64,000 nt of DNA from Mesorhizobium sp. PAMC28654 (GTDB lineage: Bacteria > Pseudomonadota > Alphaproteobacteria > Rhizobiales > Rhizobiaceae), in the NCBI RefSeq assembly GCF_020616515.1, contig NZ_CP085135.1, positions 6,495,001-6,559,000 on the forward strand. Direction: 5' to 3'. Made by a program: the position numbers and the translations under genes. Below the pieces are notes generated by a model, which did not search any database, was not told the origin of the DNA, and worked only from the letters and a program-made list of their open reading frames with translations. This document shows, in pieces, positions 26,272 through 35,328 of this stretch (the stretch's first letter is position 1; every line of letters begins with the position of its first letter).

Positions 26272-27492
26272 ATGCAGCGATTCGAGAATGCCCGCGAGGC
26301 GGCACTGGCGCTTCGCCCGGACGATCCGGTCTACTGCTTCCGCCCGCAGGTGCTGAAGGCGGACGCCCGGCAGTTCATGGGCATGTTCCCCGGCAAGACC
26401 GCCTATGCGGTGAAAACCAATGGTGAGCCGATCGTGCTGAAGGCGCTGGTCGAGGCCGGTGTCACCGCCTTCGACGTGGCCTCGCCTGGTGAATTCGCCG
26501 CCGTGCGTGCTGTCTCTCCCGATGCCGAGATGCTCTACATGCATCCGGTCAAGGCGCAGTCGGATATCAAGCTGGCGCTGGAGAAATACGCCATCCGGGT
26601 CATTTCGCTCGACCATGAGGACGAGATCACCAAGGTGACGCGCGTGGTGCGGGCGCTCGACATCGATCCTGGCACGATCACCGTGTTCGTAAGGGTGCAG
26701 ACCAAGGGGCACGCGGCTTACGAGCTGTCGAAGAAGTTCGGCGCCGGGCCGGCCTATGCGGTGGAACTGGCCGAACGGCTGAACCGCACCGGCTACAAGG
26801 TTGGCCTGTGCTTCCATGTCGGCAGCCAGATCGAGGATCCCGACACCTATGAGCGGGCGCTGGCCTCGGCCGACTGGGTGCGCAACCGGCTTACCTTCGA
26901 TATTGCTGGGCTCGATGTCGGCGGCGGCTTTCCGGCCGAATACGGACATGACCCCAACCGCAAGCAGATCGAGATGCCGTCACTCGGCCAGATCATGTCG
27001 CGGCTCTCGGACGACCTCAAGGAATACCAGTTCGACCAGATGCCACTGGTGGCGGAGCCGGGCAGGGTGATCGTGGCGCGCTGCCTGTCGCTGATCGTGC
27101 GCGTGCTGCTGCGCAAGGGCAAGCGGCTCTACATCAATGATGGCATCTGGGCGTCGCTGTCGGATTCATGGACCGGCAAGATCACGCTGCCGGCGCGCTT
27201 CATTCCCGATCCGGCGATCCGCACGCGCAATGGCGCTGAAAAGAACATCGTGCCGTTCAAGGTGTGCGGCGCGACCTGCGATTCCGTCGACATCCTGTCG
27301 CGGCCGTTCTGGCTGCCGGAAACGGTCGATACCGGCGACTGGATCGAAATCGGCCATATCGGCGCCTATTCGCTGTCGCTGAGGACCCGCTTCAACGGGT
27401 TCTACCCCGACACATTCGTCGAGGTGACGACACCGTTCGACGAAGGTGATGCGCCACAAGGGTTTGCAAGCCTGGAGACGATGGCGGACTGA
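26272..27492 (+). CDS. Type III PLP decarboxylase (ornithine/lysine decarboxylase-like)
   Basis: Alanine racemase-fold decarboxylase of 406 residues. The PLP Lys is K48 in AYAVKTN. Others are CFHVGSQIEDP, the Gly-rich DVGGGFPAEYG, EPGRVIVARC, and the dimer-partner segment CGATCDSVDIL with the substrate-binding Asp; GHIGAYSLSLRTRFNGF is near the C-terminus. It makes putrescine or cadaverine, precursors of homospermidine in rhizobia. The second Asp of the C-x-x-x-C-D-S-x-D motif is kept, so ornithine/lysine specificity is likely. Its leader is structured (26161-26220). Confidence 0.9.
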   Translation: MQRFENAREAALALRPDDPVYCFRPQVLKADARQFMGMFPGKTAYAVKTNGEPIVLKALVEAGVTAFDVASPGEFAAVRAVSPDAEMLYMHPVKAQSDIKLALEKYAIRVISLDHEDEITKVTRVVRALDIDPGTITVFVRVQTKGHAAYELSKKFGAGPAYAVELAERLNRTGYKVGLCFHVGSQIEDPDTYERALASADWVRNRLTFDIAGLDVGGGFPAEYGHDPNRKQIEMPSLGQIMSRLSDDLKEYQFDQMPLVAEPGRVIVARCLSLIVRVLLRKGKRLYINDGIWASLSDSWTGKITLPARFIPDPAIRTRNGAEKNIVPFKVCGATCDSVDILSRPFWLPETVDTGDWIEIGHIGAYSLSLRTRFNGFYPDTFVEVTTPFDEGDAPQGFASLETMAD

Positions 27493-27499
27493 GTTTCTT

Positions 27500-27522
27500 C
27501 CTTCTCCCACAAGGGGAGAAGG
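27500..27522. terminator. Palindromic hairpin between convergent genes
   Basis: CCTTCTCCC (27500-27508) pairs with GGGAGAAGG (27514-27522) around a short loop. It lies between the decarboxylase stop and the transglycosylase stop. The arms match a frequent rhizobial repeat (also a core of the 38811-38930 element). Possible terminator, without a clear T-run. Confidence 0.55.
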
Positions 27523-27531
27523 GGGAGGGAG

Positions 27532-28710
27532 CTACAACTTCCCCAACAGATCCGGCGTCGGCCAGCCGTCGACGGCCAGGCCAAGGCGCATCTGCTCCTT
27601 GCGGATGGCTTCGCGGGTGTTGGTGCCCAGGATGCCGTCGACCGTGCCGACGTCGTAGCCCTTGGCTTCGAGCTTGGTCTGCAGCGCCTTCATCTGGTCA
27701 TTGTTGAGGCCGGTTTCGGGGGTGCGCGGATCGAATTGCGGTGCGCCGGCCAGCCGTGCGGCGAGGTTGGCCGCCGTCAGCGCGTAGGTGAAGGACTGGT
27801 TCCATTCCAGATAGACGTCGAAATTGTCATAGGTGAGGAATGCCGGCCCCTTGCGCCCCATCGGCATTGCCAGGCCCGCCTTCAGGCCATTGTCGACAAG
27901 CGGCGTGCCGTTCGGGTTGGTGACGCCCCACTGCGCCCATTGCGACAGCGGCAGCTTGTTGGTGCGCCCGGTCTGGTCCCACGGCATCTCGTCGGGCACG
28001 CGGACTTCCTCGATCCAGGGCTGGTCGCGCTTCCAGCCGCGCGACAGCACCTTGTTGGCCGTGGTCATGATCACGTCGGGCACGCTGTTGCGCAGGTCGA
28101 CCTTGCCGTCGCCATCGCCGTCGACGCCACGCAGCAGATAGTCGGAAGGCAGGATCTGCGTCTGGCCAATCTCGCCGGCCCAGGCGCCCTTGACGTCGGC
28201 CGGCAGCACGCCGCGATCGATCAGTTCCAGCAGCGGCACGAGTTGCGGACGGAAGATCTGCGGGCGGCGGCAGTCGTGTGACAGCGTCACCAGCGCGCTC
28301 AGCGTGTGGAAGTCGCCCTGCACGGCGCCAAAATCCGTCTCCAGCGCCCAGAACGCGGTGATCACCGGTGCCTGGACACCGAACTGCTGGTCGGCGCGGG
28401 CGAAGACATCGGCGTATTTCTTCATATTCGCCGCACCTTGCTTCAGCCGGTAGGCGGAAATCATGCGGCCGGAGAACTGGATGAATGTCTGGGTGAAGAC
28501 GCCCTGGGCACGGTCGCGCGCCAGCGCCCTGTCATCGATGGTGGCGTCTTCCAGCGCATCAAGACCGACCGCGCCGACGCCGGCCGCCTTGGCTTCGTTC
28601 GCGACGACCTGTTTCCAGGCTTCGAAATCACCGCCGCATTCCTGCGCCATCACTGGCAACGCCGTGGCGCACAAAAACAGCGCCGCGAGGGCTTTGGAAC
28701 GCAATGGCAT
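27532..28710 (-). CDS. Lytic murein transglycosylase (MltB-like) with PG-binding domain
   Basis: Periplasmic enzyme of 392 residues. The signal peptide (about 1-22, ending VMAQ) is followed by an SLT_2/MltB domain with catalytic Glu124 in FWALETDFGAV, then GAWAGEIGQTQILPSDYLLR and GVDGDGDGKVDLRNSVPDVI. A C-terminal PG_binding_1 domain starts near 333 (LNNDQMKALQTKLEAKGYDV) with DGILGTNTREAI. It cleaves glycan strands to 1,6-anhydro muropeptides. The downstream neighbour, also reverse-strand, is a GH25 lysozyme, making a murein hydrolase pair. Confidence 0.92.
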   Translation of the reverse strand: MPLRSKALAALFLCATALPVMAQECGGDFEAWKQVVANEAKAAGVGAVGLDALEDATIDDRALARDRAQGVFTQTFIQFSGRMISAYRLKQGAANMKKYADVFARADQQFGVQAPVITAFWALETDFGAVQGDFHTLSALVTLSHDCRRPQIFRPQLVPLLELIDRGVLPADVKGAWAGEIGQTQILPSDYLLRGVDGDGDGKVDLRNSVPDVIMTTANKVLSRGWKRDQPWIEEVRVPDEMPWDQTGRTNKLPLSQWAQWGVTNPNGTPLVDNGLKAGLAMPMGRKGPAFLTYDNFDVYLEWNQSFTYALTAANLAARLAGAPQFDPRTPETGLNNDQMKALQTKLEAKGYDVGTVDGILGTNTREAIRKEQMRLGLAVDGWPTPDLLGKL

Positions 28711-28836
28711 AGGCTTCCTTCCGACATTGAAACGCCAGAGCGTCCCTTAGGCGTCCATTAGGCGCCGGGCTCTGGATTACCAGTGGTTGCAGAATTTACC
28801 GCTGGCTGTGTCGAAAAGCAGGCGAAGCGCCCGGTG

Positions 28837-29628
28837 TCAACGGGTGTTCTGCCGCAGCCACTTGTTCCAGGCGGCTTCCGTGCCGTTGAAAACGTTGATG
28901 TCGGACTTGCCCGTCATGCCCGGAACGATGCCGGTTCCGGTGTACTGCCAGAAGGTGAAAGGATGACTGCCATATTTCTCACGGGGATGGCCGGCCACCG
29001 AACGCAGCCAGTAGGGATAGCCGCGGTAGGTCGACAGATTGTTGTCGTCGAAGAAATCGACCGAGGTGTAGATGATCGGTTTCTTGCCATAGTGCTTCTC
29101 GATCATCTCGAGGAAGACAGTCATCTCCGCGCGCACCGTGGCCGGATCGGGACGCAGCTTGCAGGTCGGCGACTGCGGGTTCCATTCCATGTCGAGCACT
29201 GGCGGCATGGAGGAGCGGTCGTTGGGCACATTCTGGATGAACCAGCGCGCCTGGACGATGGCGGGCGTGCAAAAATAGTAGAAATGATAGGCCGCGCGCG
29301 GGATTCCGTTGGCTTTCGTGCGGCTCCAATGCTCGCTGAAATATTCGTCGAAGCGGTCGCCGCCCTCTGTCGCCTTGATGAAGGCGAAGGAAATGCCACT
29401 GGCCTTGGCCGCCGGCCAGTCGACCGATGTCTGGTATTTGGAGACGTCGGTGCCGTGCACGGCATAGTTCCAGGGCGCGCTGTTGACCCATTCATGCGGC
29501 TTGGAATCGGCGAAGCGCGGCGCGCGAACCACGACCGTCTTTGTGCTCGACGACACCGGCGCCAGATCGTCGACGGTCGAGCACGCGCCCAGCAGCGACA
29601 GCATGATGAGGGCCGCGAAACGGCGCAT
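28837..29628 (-). CDS. GH25 family lysozyme-like lipoprotein
   Basis: A 263-residue protein. The lipobox LLGAC places a lipidated Cys at residue 16. The GH25 domain follows: HGTDVSKYQTSVDW with Asp61, SFAFIKATEGGDRFDEYFSE, RAAYHFYYFCTPA, and catalytic-site VLDMEWN. GH25 enzymes hydrolyse beta-1,4 MurNAc-GlcNAc bonds. Attachment to the membrane keeps it in the periplasm. The gene precedes the MltB-like gene in the same direction, 126 bp apart, which suggests linked cell wall turnover. Confidence 0.9.
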   Translation of the reverse strand: MRRFAALIMLSLLGACSTVDDLAPVSSSTKTVVVRAPRFADSKPHEWVNSAPWNYAVHGTDVSKYQTSVDWPAAKASGISFAFIKATEGGDRFDEYFSEHWSRTKANGIPRAAYHFYYFCTPAIVQARWFIQNVPNDRSSMPPVLDMEWNPQSPTCKLRPDPATVRAEMTVFLEMIEKHYGKKPIIYTSVDFFDDNNLSTYRGYPYWLRSVAGHPREKYGSHPFTFWQYTGTGIVPGMTGKSDINVFNGTEAAWNKWLRQNTR

Positions 29629-29853
29629 CGCTTCTCCTGAACCGGTTTCAGCCGGCCGCTGATGGGTTTTTGTTGCGGCCCCCTTGGATGGCCTCCGAGC
29701 GATCGCCCCACAGCATCGCCCGACATCTCAGGTGATCGCCGATCATGGTTGATATTCGGTTGACGGCGCTCGACAAGTGCCATGATTTGCGGAAGCAATG
29801 GCGGCAAATCGATGACATGGGGACGCACCCCCGGTCGAACCGAGGGTGGAAAT

Positions 29854-31233
29854 ATGCGGATCCTCTTCAAGATCATCAAATGGCTGTTGGGGCTGGTCGT
29901 GCTGGCGGTCGTGGCACTGTTTGCCTGGCTCTACATCGCCCCGCCTGAACTGATCCGCGTCGGTTCCGGCTATTCGGTCAAGATCGTCTGTTCGAATGTC
30001 TTCCTTGCCGGGCGCGATGCCAGGCAAGTGCTGGCTGTCGACGTGCAGGCGCCTGGCAATCCGCTGCTCAGGCTGATGTGGGTCTCCGTGGACAAGAACC
30101 GGGGGACGGTCTCGGCGGGGCTGCTTGGCGTGCTCGGCAAGAGCGTGGCCATTGCTCGCGACGGGGTCGGCTGTGCTTCGGTTCCGGACGGCAACCTCAG
30201 CAAGGCCAGGCAGACGAAGCTCCGTGCCGAGCCGGCCGCGACGCCACAGGATGCGTTGTGGCCGGATGGCGAGCGGGTCGATGCTTCACAGAATCAGCTG
30301 ATTTCGAAGCTGCTGGACGATGCGGCACTGACCGGCACCGGCATGCGCGCGGTGGTCGTGGTCAAGAATGGACGCATCGTCGCCGAGCGCTATGGCGACG
30401 GCTTTTCGCAAAAGACGCCGCTGCTCGGCTGGTCGATGACCAAGACGGTGAACGCGGCGATCATCGGCACGCTGGTGAAGGACGGCAAGATGGCGGTGAC
30501 CAACCAGGGCCTGTTCGGGCCATGGAAAGCCGACGGCCGCGCCGCGATCAGCCTCGCCGACATGATGGCGATGTCGAGCGGCCTGCAATTCAACGAGGAC
30601 TATGGCGATGTCGCCGACGTGACGCGCATGCTCTACCTCGAACCAGACATGGCGGGCTTTGCCGCGTCCAAGCCGCTGGCCGGCGAGGTCGGCAAGGTAT
30701 TCTCCTATTCGAGCGGCACGGCGGTGATGCTGTCGAGGCTCTGGCAGGATGCGATCGGCGACAAGGATAAGGCGCTGGCTTGGCCGCGGACGGCGCTGTT
30801 CGGTCCGCTGGGCATGCACAGCGCGGTGCTGGAGACCGACGAGCAGGGCACCTTCGTCGGTTCGTCCTATCTCTACGCCTCGGCGCATGACTGGGCGCGG
30901 TTCGGCCAGCTCCTGCTTCAGGGCGGCGTCTGGAACGGCAAGGATATCCTGCCGGCCGGCTTCGTCGACTGGATGCGCGAGCCGGCGCCGGCTTCGAAAG
31001 TCTATGGCAAGGGCCAGTTGTGGATCGAGGGGCCGGGCGACGAGGAAGGCCCGGGCGCCGGCGTGGCCGCCGGCCTGCCCAAGGATACCATCTGGATGGA
31101 AGGGCATGACGGGCAGACTGTGACCATCATACCGTCCGAGCAATTGGTGGTGGTGCGGCTCGGGCTGACGCCGGCCAAGCTCGGCTATCGGCCTCAGGCG
31201 ATGGTGGGGTCTCTGGTGAAGGCGCTACATTAG
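29854..31233 (+). CDS. Serine hydrolase (beta-lactamase/class C-like)
   Basis: A 459-residue protein with one N-terminal membrane anchor (about 7-28, KIIKWLLGLVVLAVVALFAW). The catalytic SxxK is SMTK at 194-197. The Tyr-containing second motif is FSYSSGTAV, and the third position is GHDGQTV. This is the PF00144 family of penicillin-binding proteins, esterases and amidases. The start at 29854 follows GAGGGTGGA. The stop TAG spans 31231-31233: the TA is the IS630 target and the G is the first IS base, so the IS did not alter the protein end. Confidence 0.85.
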   Translation: MRILFKIIKWLLGLVVLAVVALFAWLYIAPPELIRVGSGYSVKIVCSNVFLAGRDARQVLAVDVQAPGNPLLRLMWVSVDKNRGTVSAGLLGVLGKSVAIARDGVGCASVPDGNLSKARQTKLRAEPAATPQDALWPDGERVDASQNQLISKLLDDAALTGTGMRAVVVVKNGRIVAERYGDGFSQKTPLLGWSMTKTVNAAIIGTLVKDGKMAVTNQGLFGPWKADGRAAISLADMMAMSSGLQFNEDYGDVADVTRMLYLEPDMAGFAASKPLAGEVGKVFSYSSGTAVMLSRLWQDAIGDKDKALAWPRTALFGPLGMHSAVLETDEQGTFVGSSYLYASAHDWARFGQLLLQGGVWNGKDILPAGFVDWMREPAPASKVYGKGQLWIEGPGDEEGPGAGVAAGLPKDTIWMEGHDGQTVTIIPSEQLVVVRLGLTPAKLGYRPQAMVGSLVKALH

Positions 31234-32286
31234 AGCAAAATCCGAGCGGATAGAATCGATAGGGGTTTCGTTGGGATTGGAAATCTGATTCAGCATATCT
31301 GCTGGATTCGGAGGCCGGCATGGCATGGCGAAATCCTTATCGGAAGATTTGCGGGCTCGGGTGGTCGCAGCGGTTGATGGCGGCCTGTCGCGACGGGCGG
31401 CAGCGGCGCGATTTGGCGTGGCGGCGGCAAGCTCGGTGCGTTGGGTCCGGGAATGGCGCGAGACCGGAGCCACCTGCGCAAAGCCGCAGGGCGGCGACAG
31501 GCGGTCCCACCGCGTTGAAGCGTATCGCGACATCATCCTGGCGGCGATCGAGAGGCGGGTGGACATCACGCTGGTCGAACTCGCCGAGTTGCTGCGACAG
31601 GAGCATGGCGCGTCGTTTGCGACGAGCACGATCTGGCGGTTTCTCGATCGTCACTCCATGACCTTCAAAAAAAACGGCGCACGCCAGCGAGCAGGAGCGG
31701 CCAGACGTGGCGGCGCGACGAAACGCCTGGTTCGACGCCCAGCCCGATCTTGATCCCGAGCATCTGGTCTTCATCGACGAGACCGGAGCCTCGACAAAGA
31801 TGGCTCGACTGCGGGGGCGCACGAAGCGCGGGATGCGGTGCCGATCGCCAATCCCGCATGGCCATTGGAAGACGACGACGTTCACCGGCGCCCTGCGCCT
31901 CACTGGCATGACCGCGCCAATGGTCCTGGACGGCCCGATGACTGGCGAATGGTTTGTCGCCTATGTCGAGCAGGTTCTCGTGCCGACGCTGCGGCCCGAC
32001 GATGTCGTGATCCTCGACAACCTGCCGGCGCACAAAAGCGCAGCCGCCCGTGTGGCGATCGAAGCAACCGGCGCAAGGATGATGTTCCTCCCGCCCTATT
32101 CCCCCGACTTCAACCCGATCGAGAACGCCTTTTCCAAGCTGAAATCGATTCTACGCAAAGCCGCCGCACGAACCGTCGCGGAATTGTGGGATACCATCAG
32201 CGCCGCACTGCCTTGCTTCACACCAACCGAGTGCGCCAACTACTTCGCCGCAACAGGATATGAGCCGGAATGATCAGATTCTGCTC
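31233..32286 (+). mobile_element. IS630 family insertion sequence, 1054 bp
   Basis: Terminal inverted repeats are GAGCAAAATCCGA (from 31233) and TCAGATTCTGCTC (ending 32286), with 11 of 13 bases matching. The element is flanked on both sides by TA (31231-31232 and 32287-32288), the target duplication of IS630/Tc1-mariner transposons. It encodes a two-frame DDE transposase. Before insertion the flanks would read CATTAGTCG. Confidence 0.93.
31325..32273 (+). CDS. IS630 family transposase in two frames (shift at A8)
   Basis: First part (31325 to about 31672) is the HTH region: MAKSLSEDLRARVVAAVDGG then RRAAAARFGVAAASSVRWVR. The second part continues in the frame shifted by +1 after eight A residues (31667-31674), giving FKK then TAHASEQERPDVAA. 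The DDE triad is seen as VFIDETGAS, VILDNLPAHK and FNPIENAFSKLK. Without the shift the first frame ends at 31753 with RRPARS. The A8 run is a likely site of ribosomal or transcriptional slippage, or one base of sequence error. Confidence 0.88.
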
Positions 32287-32954
32287 TAGTCGCGGCGCGA
32301 TCCGAGCACGGCCAGCCATGCGTAGCCGCGATAAAGCGTCCGGAAACGAAAGGTTGCGCCGCTCCGCTGAGATTGCGAATCCAGAACCTCGCGTAGATTG
32401 GCGCGCGGTTCGACGTGGAATTTCCGCAGCCAGCCGCGCAACAGGGAACGGGACCAGCGCGGCAGGCCCTCCTGCTGGCCGAAATCGACGATGTGCAGTG
32501 ACCCTTCGGGAGACAGAGCGTCAAGGGCAGTGGAAACGGTCTTTTCCCAGCCGGGGATCATCGACAGCGAATAGGAAACGAATATTCGATCGAAGGACGC
32601 CAGGCCGAACAACGCCCTGGCGTCGAAATCCGTGGCGTCGCCCTTTGCCAGCTTGACGTGCGCCGACAGGCCTTGGCGGGCGATGGCAGCACTGGCCGTC
32701 TCCAGCATTTCCGACGAAATATCGAGACCGAAGAAGCGCGCCTCCGGATAGCGGCGGGCAGCGAGGATGATATTGCGCCCGGTGCCGCAGCCAAGCTCCA
32801 GCACCGTGCCGCCGGCCGGTACGTCGAGCCCTTCGATCAGCCTGTCGCGGCCAAGCAGATAGTATTTGCGCGTCAGGTCATAGATGTGGCGCTGCCAGCG
32901 GTAGACGCCGTCCATCAGTTCGGCATGGCCGGCCGGCAGTTCGGTGGTGCTCAT
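32286..32954 (-). CDS. btaB: BtaB-like SAM N-methyltransferase
   Basis: SAM-dependent methyltransferase of 222 residues. The motif I VLELGCGTGRNIILAARRYP is followed by GLDISSEMLETA and SYSLSMIPGWEKTV. BtaB trimethylates diacylglycerylhomoserine to the betaine lipid DGTS. The call rests on its place immediately downstream of a BtaA gene (two bases after its stop) and its fitting size. The stop codon now uses IS bases (TAG in place of an inferred TAA). In Sinorhizobium btaAB are induced by phosphate starvation to replace phospholipids. Confidence 0.88.
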   Translation of the reverse strand: MSTTELPAGHAELMDGVYRWQRHIYDLTRKYYLLGRDRLIEGLDVPAGGTVLELGCGTGRNIILAARRYPEARFFGLDISSEMLETASAAIARQGLSAHVKLAKGDATDFDARALFGLASFDRIFVSYSLSMIPGWEKTVSTALDALSPEGSLHIVDFGQQEGLPRWSRSLLRGWLRKFHVEPRANLREVLDSQSQRSGATFRFRTLYRGYAWLAVLGSRRD

Positions 32955-32956
32955 GG

Positions 32957-34196
32957 TCAGCGCTTCACATAGAGGTGGAAGCCGCCATAGATGGCCGAGC
33001 GGTCGCGGGCCGAAAACTCGCGCGAGGCTTCGGTCTCATAATTCCACTGGTCGAGCAGCGAGGTGGAGACGCGGCCGGGCAACAGGCTTGGCTCAGCGGC
33101 GGTGCGGAAGATGACGCGGGCCGGCCGATGCGGTGCGGGTGATTTCGGCCCACAGCGCGTTGAGCTGGTCGTCGGTCATCCAGTCCTGCGCGTCGAGCAG
33201 CACGAAGCGATCGACTGTGCCGGCATCCTTGGCGGCGAGGAATTCGATCAGATTGGCATGATGGATGGCGACGCGATCGATATTCTTGTGGATCGTCGCG
33301 TAGTTGCGCTTCTCCAGATAGGCGGGCAGGGCGGCCTCACCCGGGTTCGGGTAGCGCCGGGCAAAAGCCTGCCAGGCGAAATAGTTGTTCTTCAACGGAA
33401 AATCGCAAGCGAGCTTTTCCAGCCGGGCTTTCAGGACGTTGGCCATGGTGCCGTCGCCCGACGTGATCAGCGAATCGTACTGGGCAGGCGGGATGCCGAG
33501 GCCGAACAGCGAGGCCTTGCGCGATGTCGCCCATTTCAGCAGCGGCTTTTCGAACACCGGAGCCAGCTCTTCATTGAAGAAGCGGCGCTGGTCGGCGATG
33601 CTCTTCGACGCCATGATGCCGGCGGGATCGACGCCGAAGAATTTCGCCGTGCGGTGGCCCATGGCGATGAACAGGCCGAGCAGGCCGGTCTGGTAGAAAT
33701 TGCGGTCGAAAACAGCGATGCGCCGGCGGCCGCGCCAGTTGCGGCGTTCCCAGTAATGGCGGCTGACCGGATCGAGATGCGGCGCGATGAAGCGATCGTA
33801 GGCTTCCGAATTGTGACTTGTGTCGGCCGCGCCGAAGAAGCGGAACAGGTCGCCTTGCGACGGCAGGTGGCTGAAAGCCTCGAGCTTCATACGGTTCAGC
33901 GCGATGTGAGCCGCGTTGAGATCGACCGCATCGATCCTTTCGGGAGAGCGGGTGAGATAGGCGAGGATATTGCAACCGCCCGAGGCGATGGTGACGATGC
34001 GGTGACCCTGGCCAAGCTGCATGGCTTCCATGTCGACATCCGGGTCTTCCCATATCTGCGGGTAGACGAGGCCGGAGAACAGGAAGGCGAAGAGCCGCTC
34101 GGAAATGCCGGCCTTGGATAGCGGGCGGTTCTGGTAGACGGCTTTTCCAACTTCCTTGCCGCGGCGGAAAACCAGTTCTCCCGAAACGTCCGTCAT
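32957..34196 (-). pseudogene. btaA: BtaA (diacylglycerol 3-amino-3-carboxypropyltransferase) with a frameshift
   Basis: BtaA transfers the aminocarboxypropyl group of SAM to diacylglycerol. The first frame (34196 to about 33120) covers residues 1-360: VYPQIWEDPDVDMEAM, ASGGCNILAYLTRSPERIDA, VDLNAAHIALNRMKLEAF, and ends with TRTASAGPRHLPHRR and an early stop at 33093. From 33115 another frame restores the family C-terminus (RVIFRTAAEPSLLPGRVST then DRSAIYGGFHLYVKR) to the TGA at 32957-32959. The shift lies in a GC run near 33115-33125 and fits a 2-base loss or 1-base gain. It may be a sequence error. A Pho box lies 50 bp upstream. Confidence 0.85.
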
Positions 34197-34245
34197 AGCC
34201 AGGTGATTCCCCATTTGCTCTGGCGCAAGCGGGTATCGCAGGGTC

Positions 34246-34263
34246 ATGACAGGCCCGTGACAG
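34246..34263 (-). promoter_or_regulatory. Pho box upstream of btaA
   Basis: Reading the reverse strand, two 7-bp repeats CTGTCAC and CTGTCAT are separated by GGGC, an exact 11-bp period. This matches the PhoB consensus. It is 50 bp before the btaA start. It implies phosphate-starvation induction. Confidence 0.87.
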
Positions 34264-34379
34264 GCGGAGTTTGAGCCTTTCCGGCTTTGACCTAGGCGTG
34301 CTGCCGCAAAGGACGAAAACGAGACCGAAGGGTTCGGTCGGAACTCGTCCGGCATCCCTCTAGCCGTCTTGTGCACATG

Positions 34380-34460
34380 GATTTCGTGCTCGGCTTCTTT
34401 GAAGACCGCTGGTCGTGTTCAACGCAACGACGACACCTTCGTCTCGCTGAGCACGAAATC
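34380..34460. repeat. 81-bp element with 15-bp inverted ends
   Basis: GATTTCGTGCTCGGC (34380-34394) and GCTGAGCACGAAATC (34446-34460) are inverted with one mismatch, around a 51-bp middle. It lies 34 bp beyond the stop of the papain-like gene. Possible long terminator hairpin or relic of a small mobile element; no T-run is present. Confidence 0.55.
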
Positions 34461-34494
34461 GTCGACTGACTACGCCTTGGTCCTGGTTACGCCC

Positions 34495-35328
34495 TTAGTC
34501 CTTGACTGCGTTGATTGCCCAAAAATCCGATGCCATGGTTCCGTCGGTCAAATAGGCGTATGGCATGAAGAAGTAGCCGTTTGTGCCTACTTTGGAGCCC
34601 CAGGAATTCCTGATCTTGAAAAGGCCGGTGCCGTCGTCGTATCCGACACACATCACGGCGTGTCCGCCAATGGCACTGTCGTTGGCGCTGGGCAGCGAAA
34701 TGATCGACGGCCTCGGGTTTTGCGAATACCAACTCGCAAACACCGTGAACCCGAACACAAACGGGTATCCTGAGGCCAGGCAGCCCTTTAACTGATTGAG
34801 CGCGGGAGTCAGGCGTTGGTAGCTCGTGATGACGAATTTCACGGCATCGTCGTAGCAAGCCGTCGAAGGCGGTGTCACCGGCTTGGAGTTCACCGGAAAA
34901 GGCCCTCCCTCATAGGGCGCTGGTGTAGCCACATATGGCCACTCAGTCTCCGGGCAAACCCCTAACTTCTGAAGTGTCTTGATCCCGTCGCGAAGCTGAG
35001 CGCCAGAGTCATTGGCCACATGCCCTTCGATCTTGCGTTCGTTGTAATAGATAAAGAGCCGTGACGGTACAAAGTCGGGACTCTGATTGTTCTTGAGCCG
35101 ATCGAACTCCACCGCTCCCGCCAGCGCGTTCGCCGTACAGGAGCCAATTTGACCCTGATCGTAAATCGCAAACTCGGGCTTGAGGTCTACTGACACCGGC
35201 AGCGCCTTCAGCACGGAGAGAGGCGCACTGTACAATTGATCTCTCGGATCGGGCAGGTCCCTGACCCAGCCTAAGCCGCTGCTTTTCCTCACTTTTGGCA
35301 TTGCACTCGGTACGCTCTGCATAGCCAT
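34495..35328 (-). CDS. Papain-like (C1 family) cysteine protease
   Basis: A 277-residue protease. The catalytic Cys64 is in DQGQIGSCTANALAGAVEF, His223 in GGHAVMCVGYDD and Asn241 in RNSWG; Gln of the oxyanion hole is Q58 or Q60. There is no signal peptide and only a 45-residue N-terminal leader, so no full inhibitory propeptide. The start at 35328 has GGGAGGA seven bases before. Codon use and GC look lower than the flanks, and the gene lies beside an AT-rich stretch, so recent acquisition is likely. Its substrates are unknown. Confidence 0.9.
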   Translation of the reverse strand: MAMQSVPSAMPKVRKSSGLGWVRDLPDPRDQLYSAPLSVLKALPVSVDLKPEFAIYDQGQIGSCTANALAGAVEFDRLKNNQSPDFVPSRLFIYYNERKIEGHVANDSGAQLRDGIKTLQKLGVCPETEWPYVATPAPYEGGPFPVNSKPVTPPSTACYDDAVKFVITSYQRLTPALNQLKGCLASGYPFVFGFTVFASWYSQNPRPSIISLPSANDSAIGGHAVMCVGYDDGTGLFKIRNSWGSKVGTNGYFFMPYAYLTDGTMASDFWAINAVKD

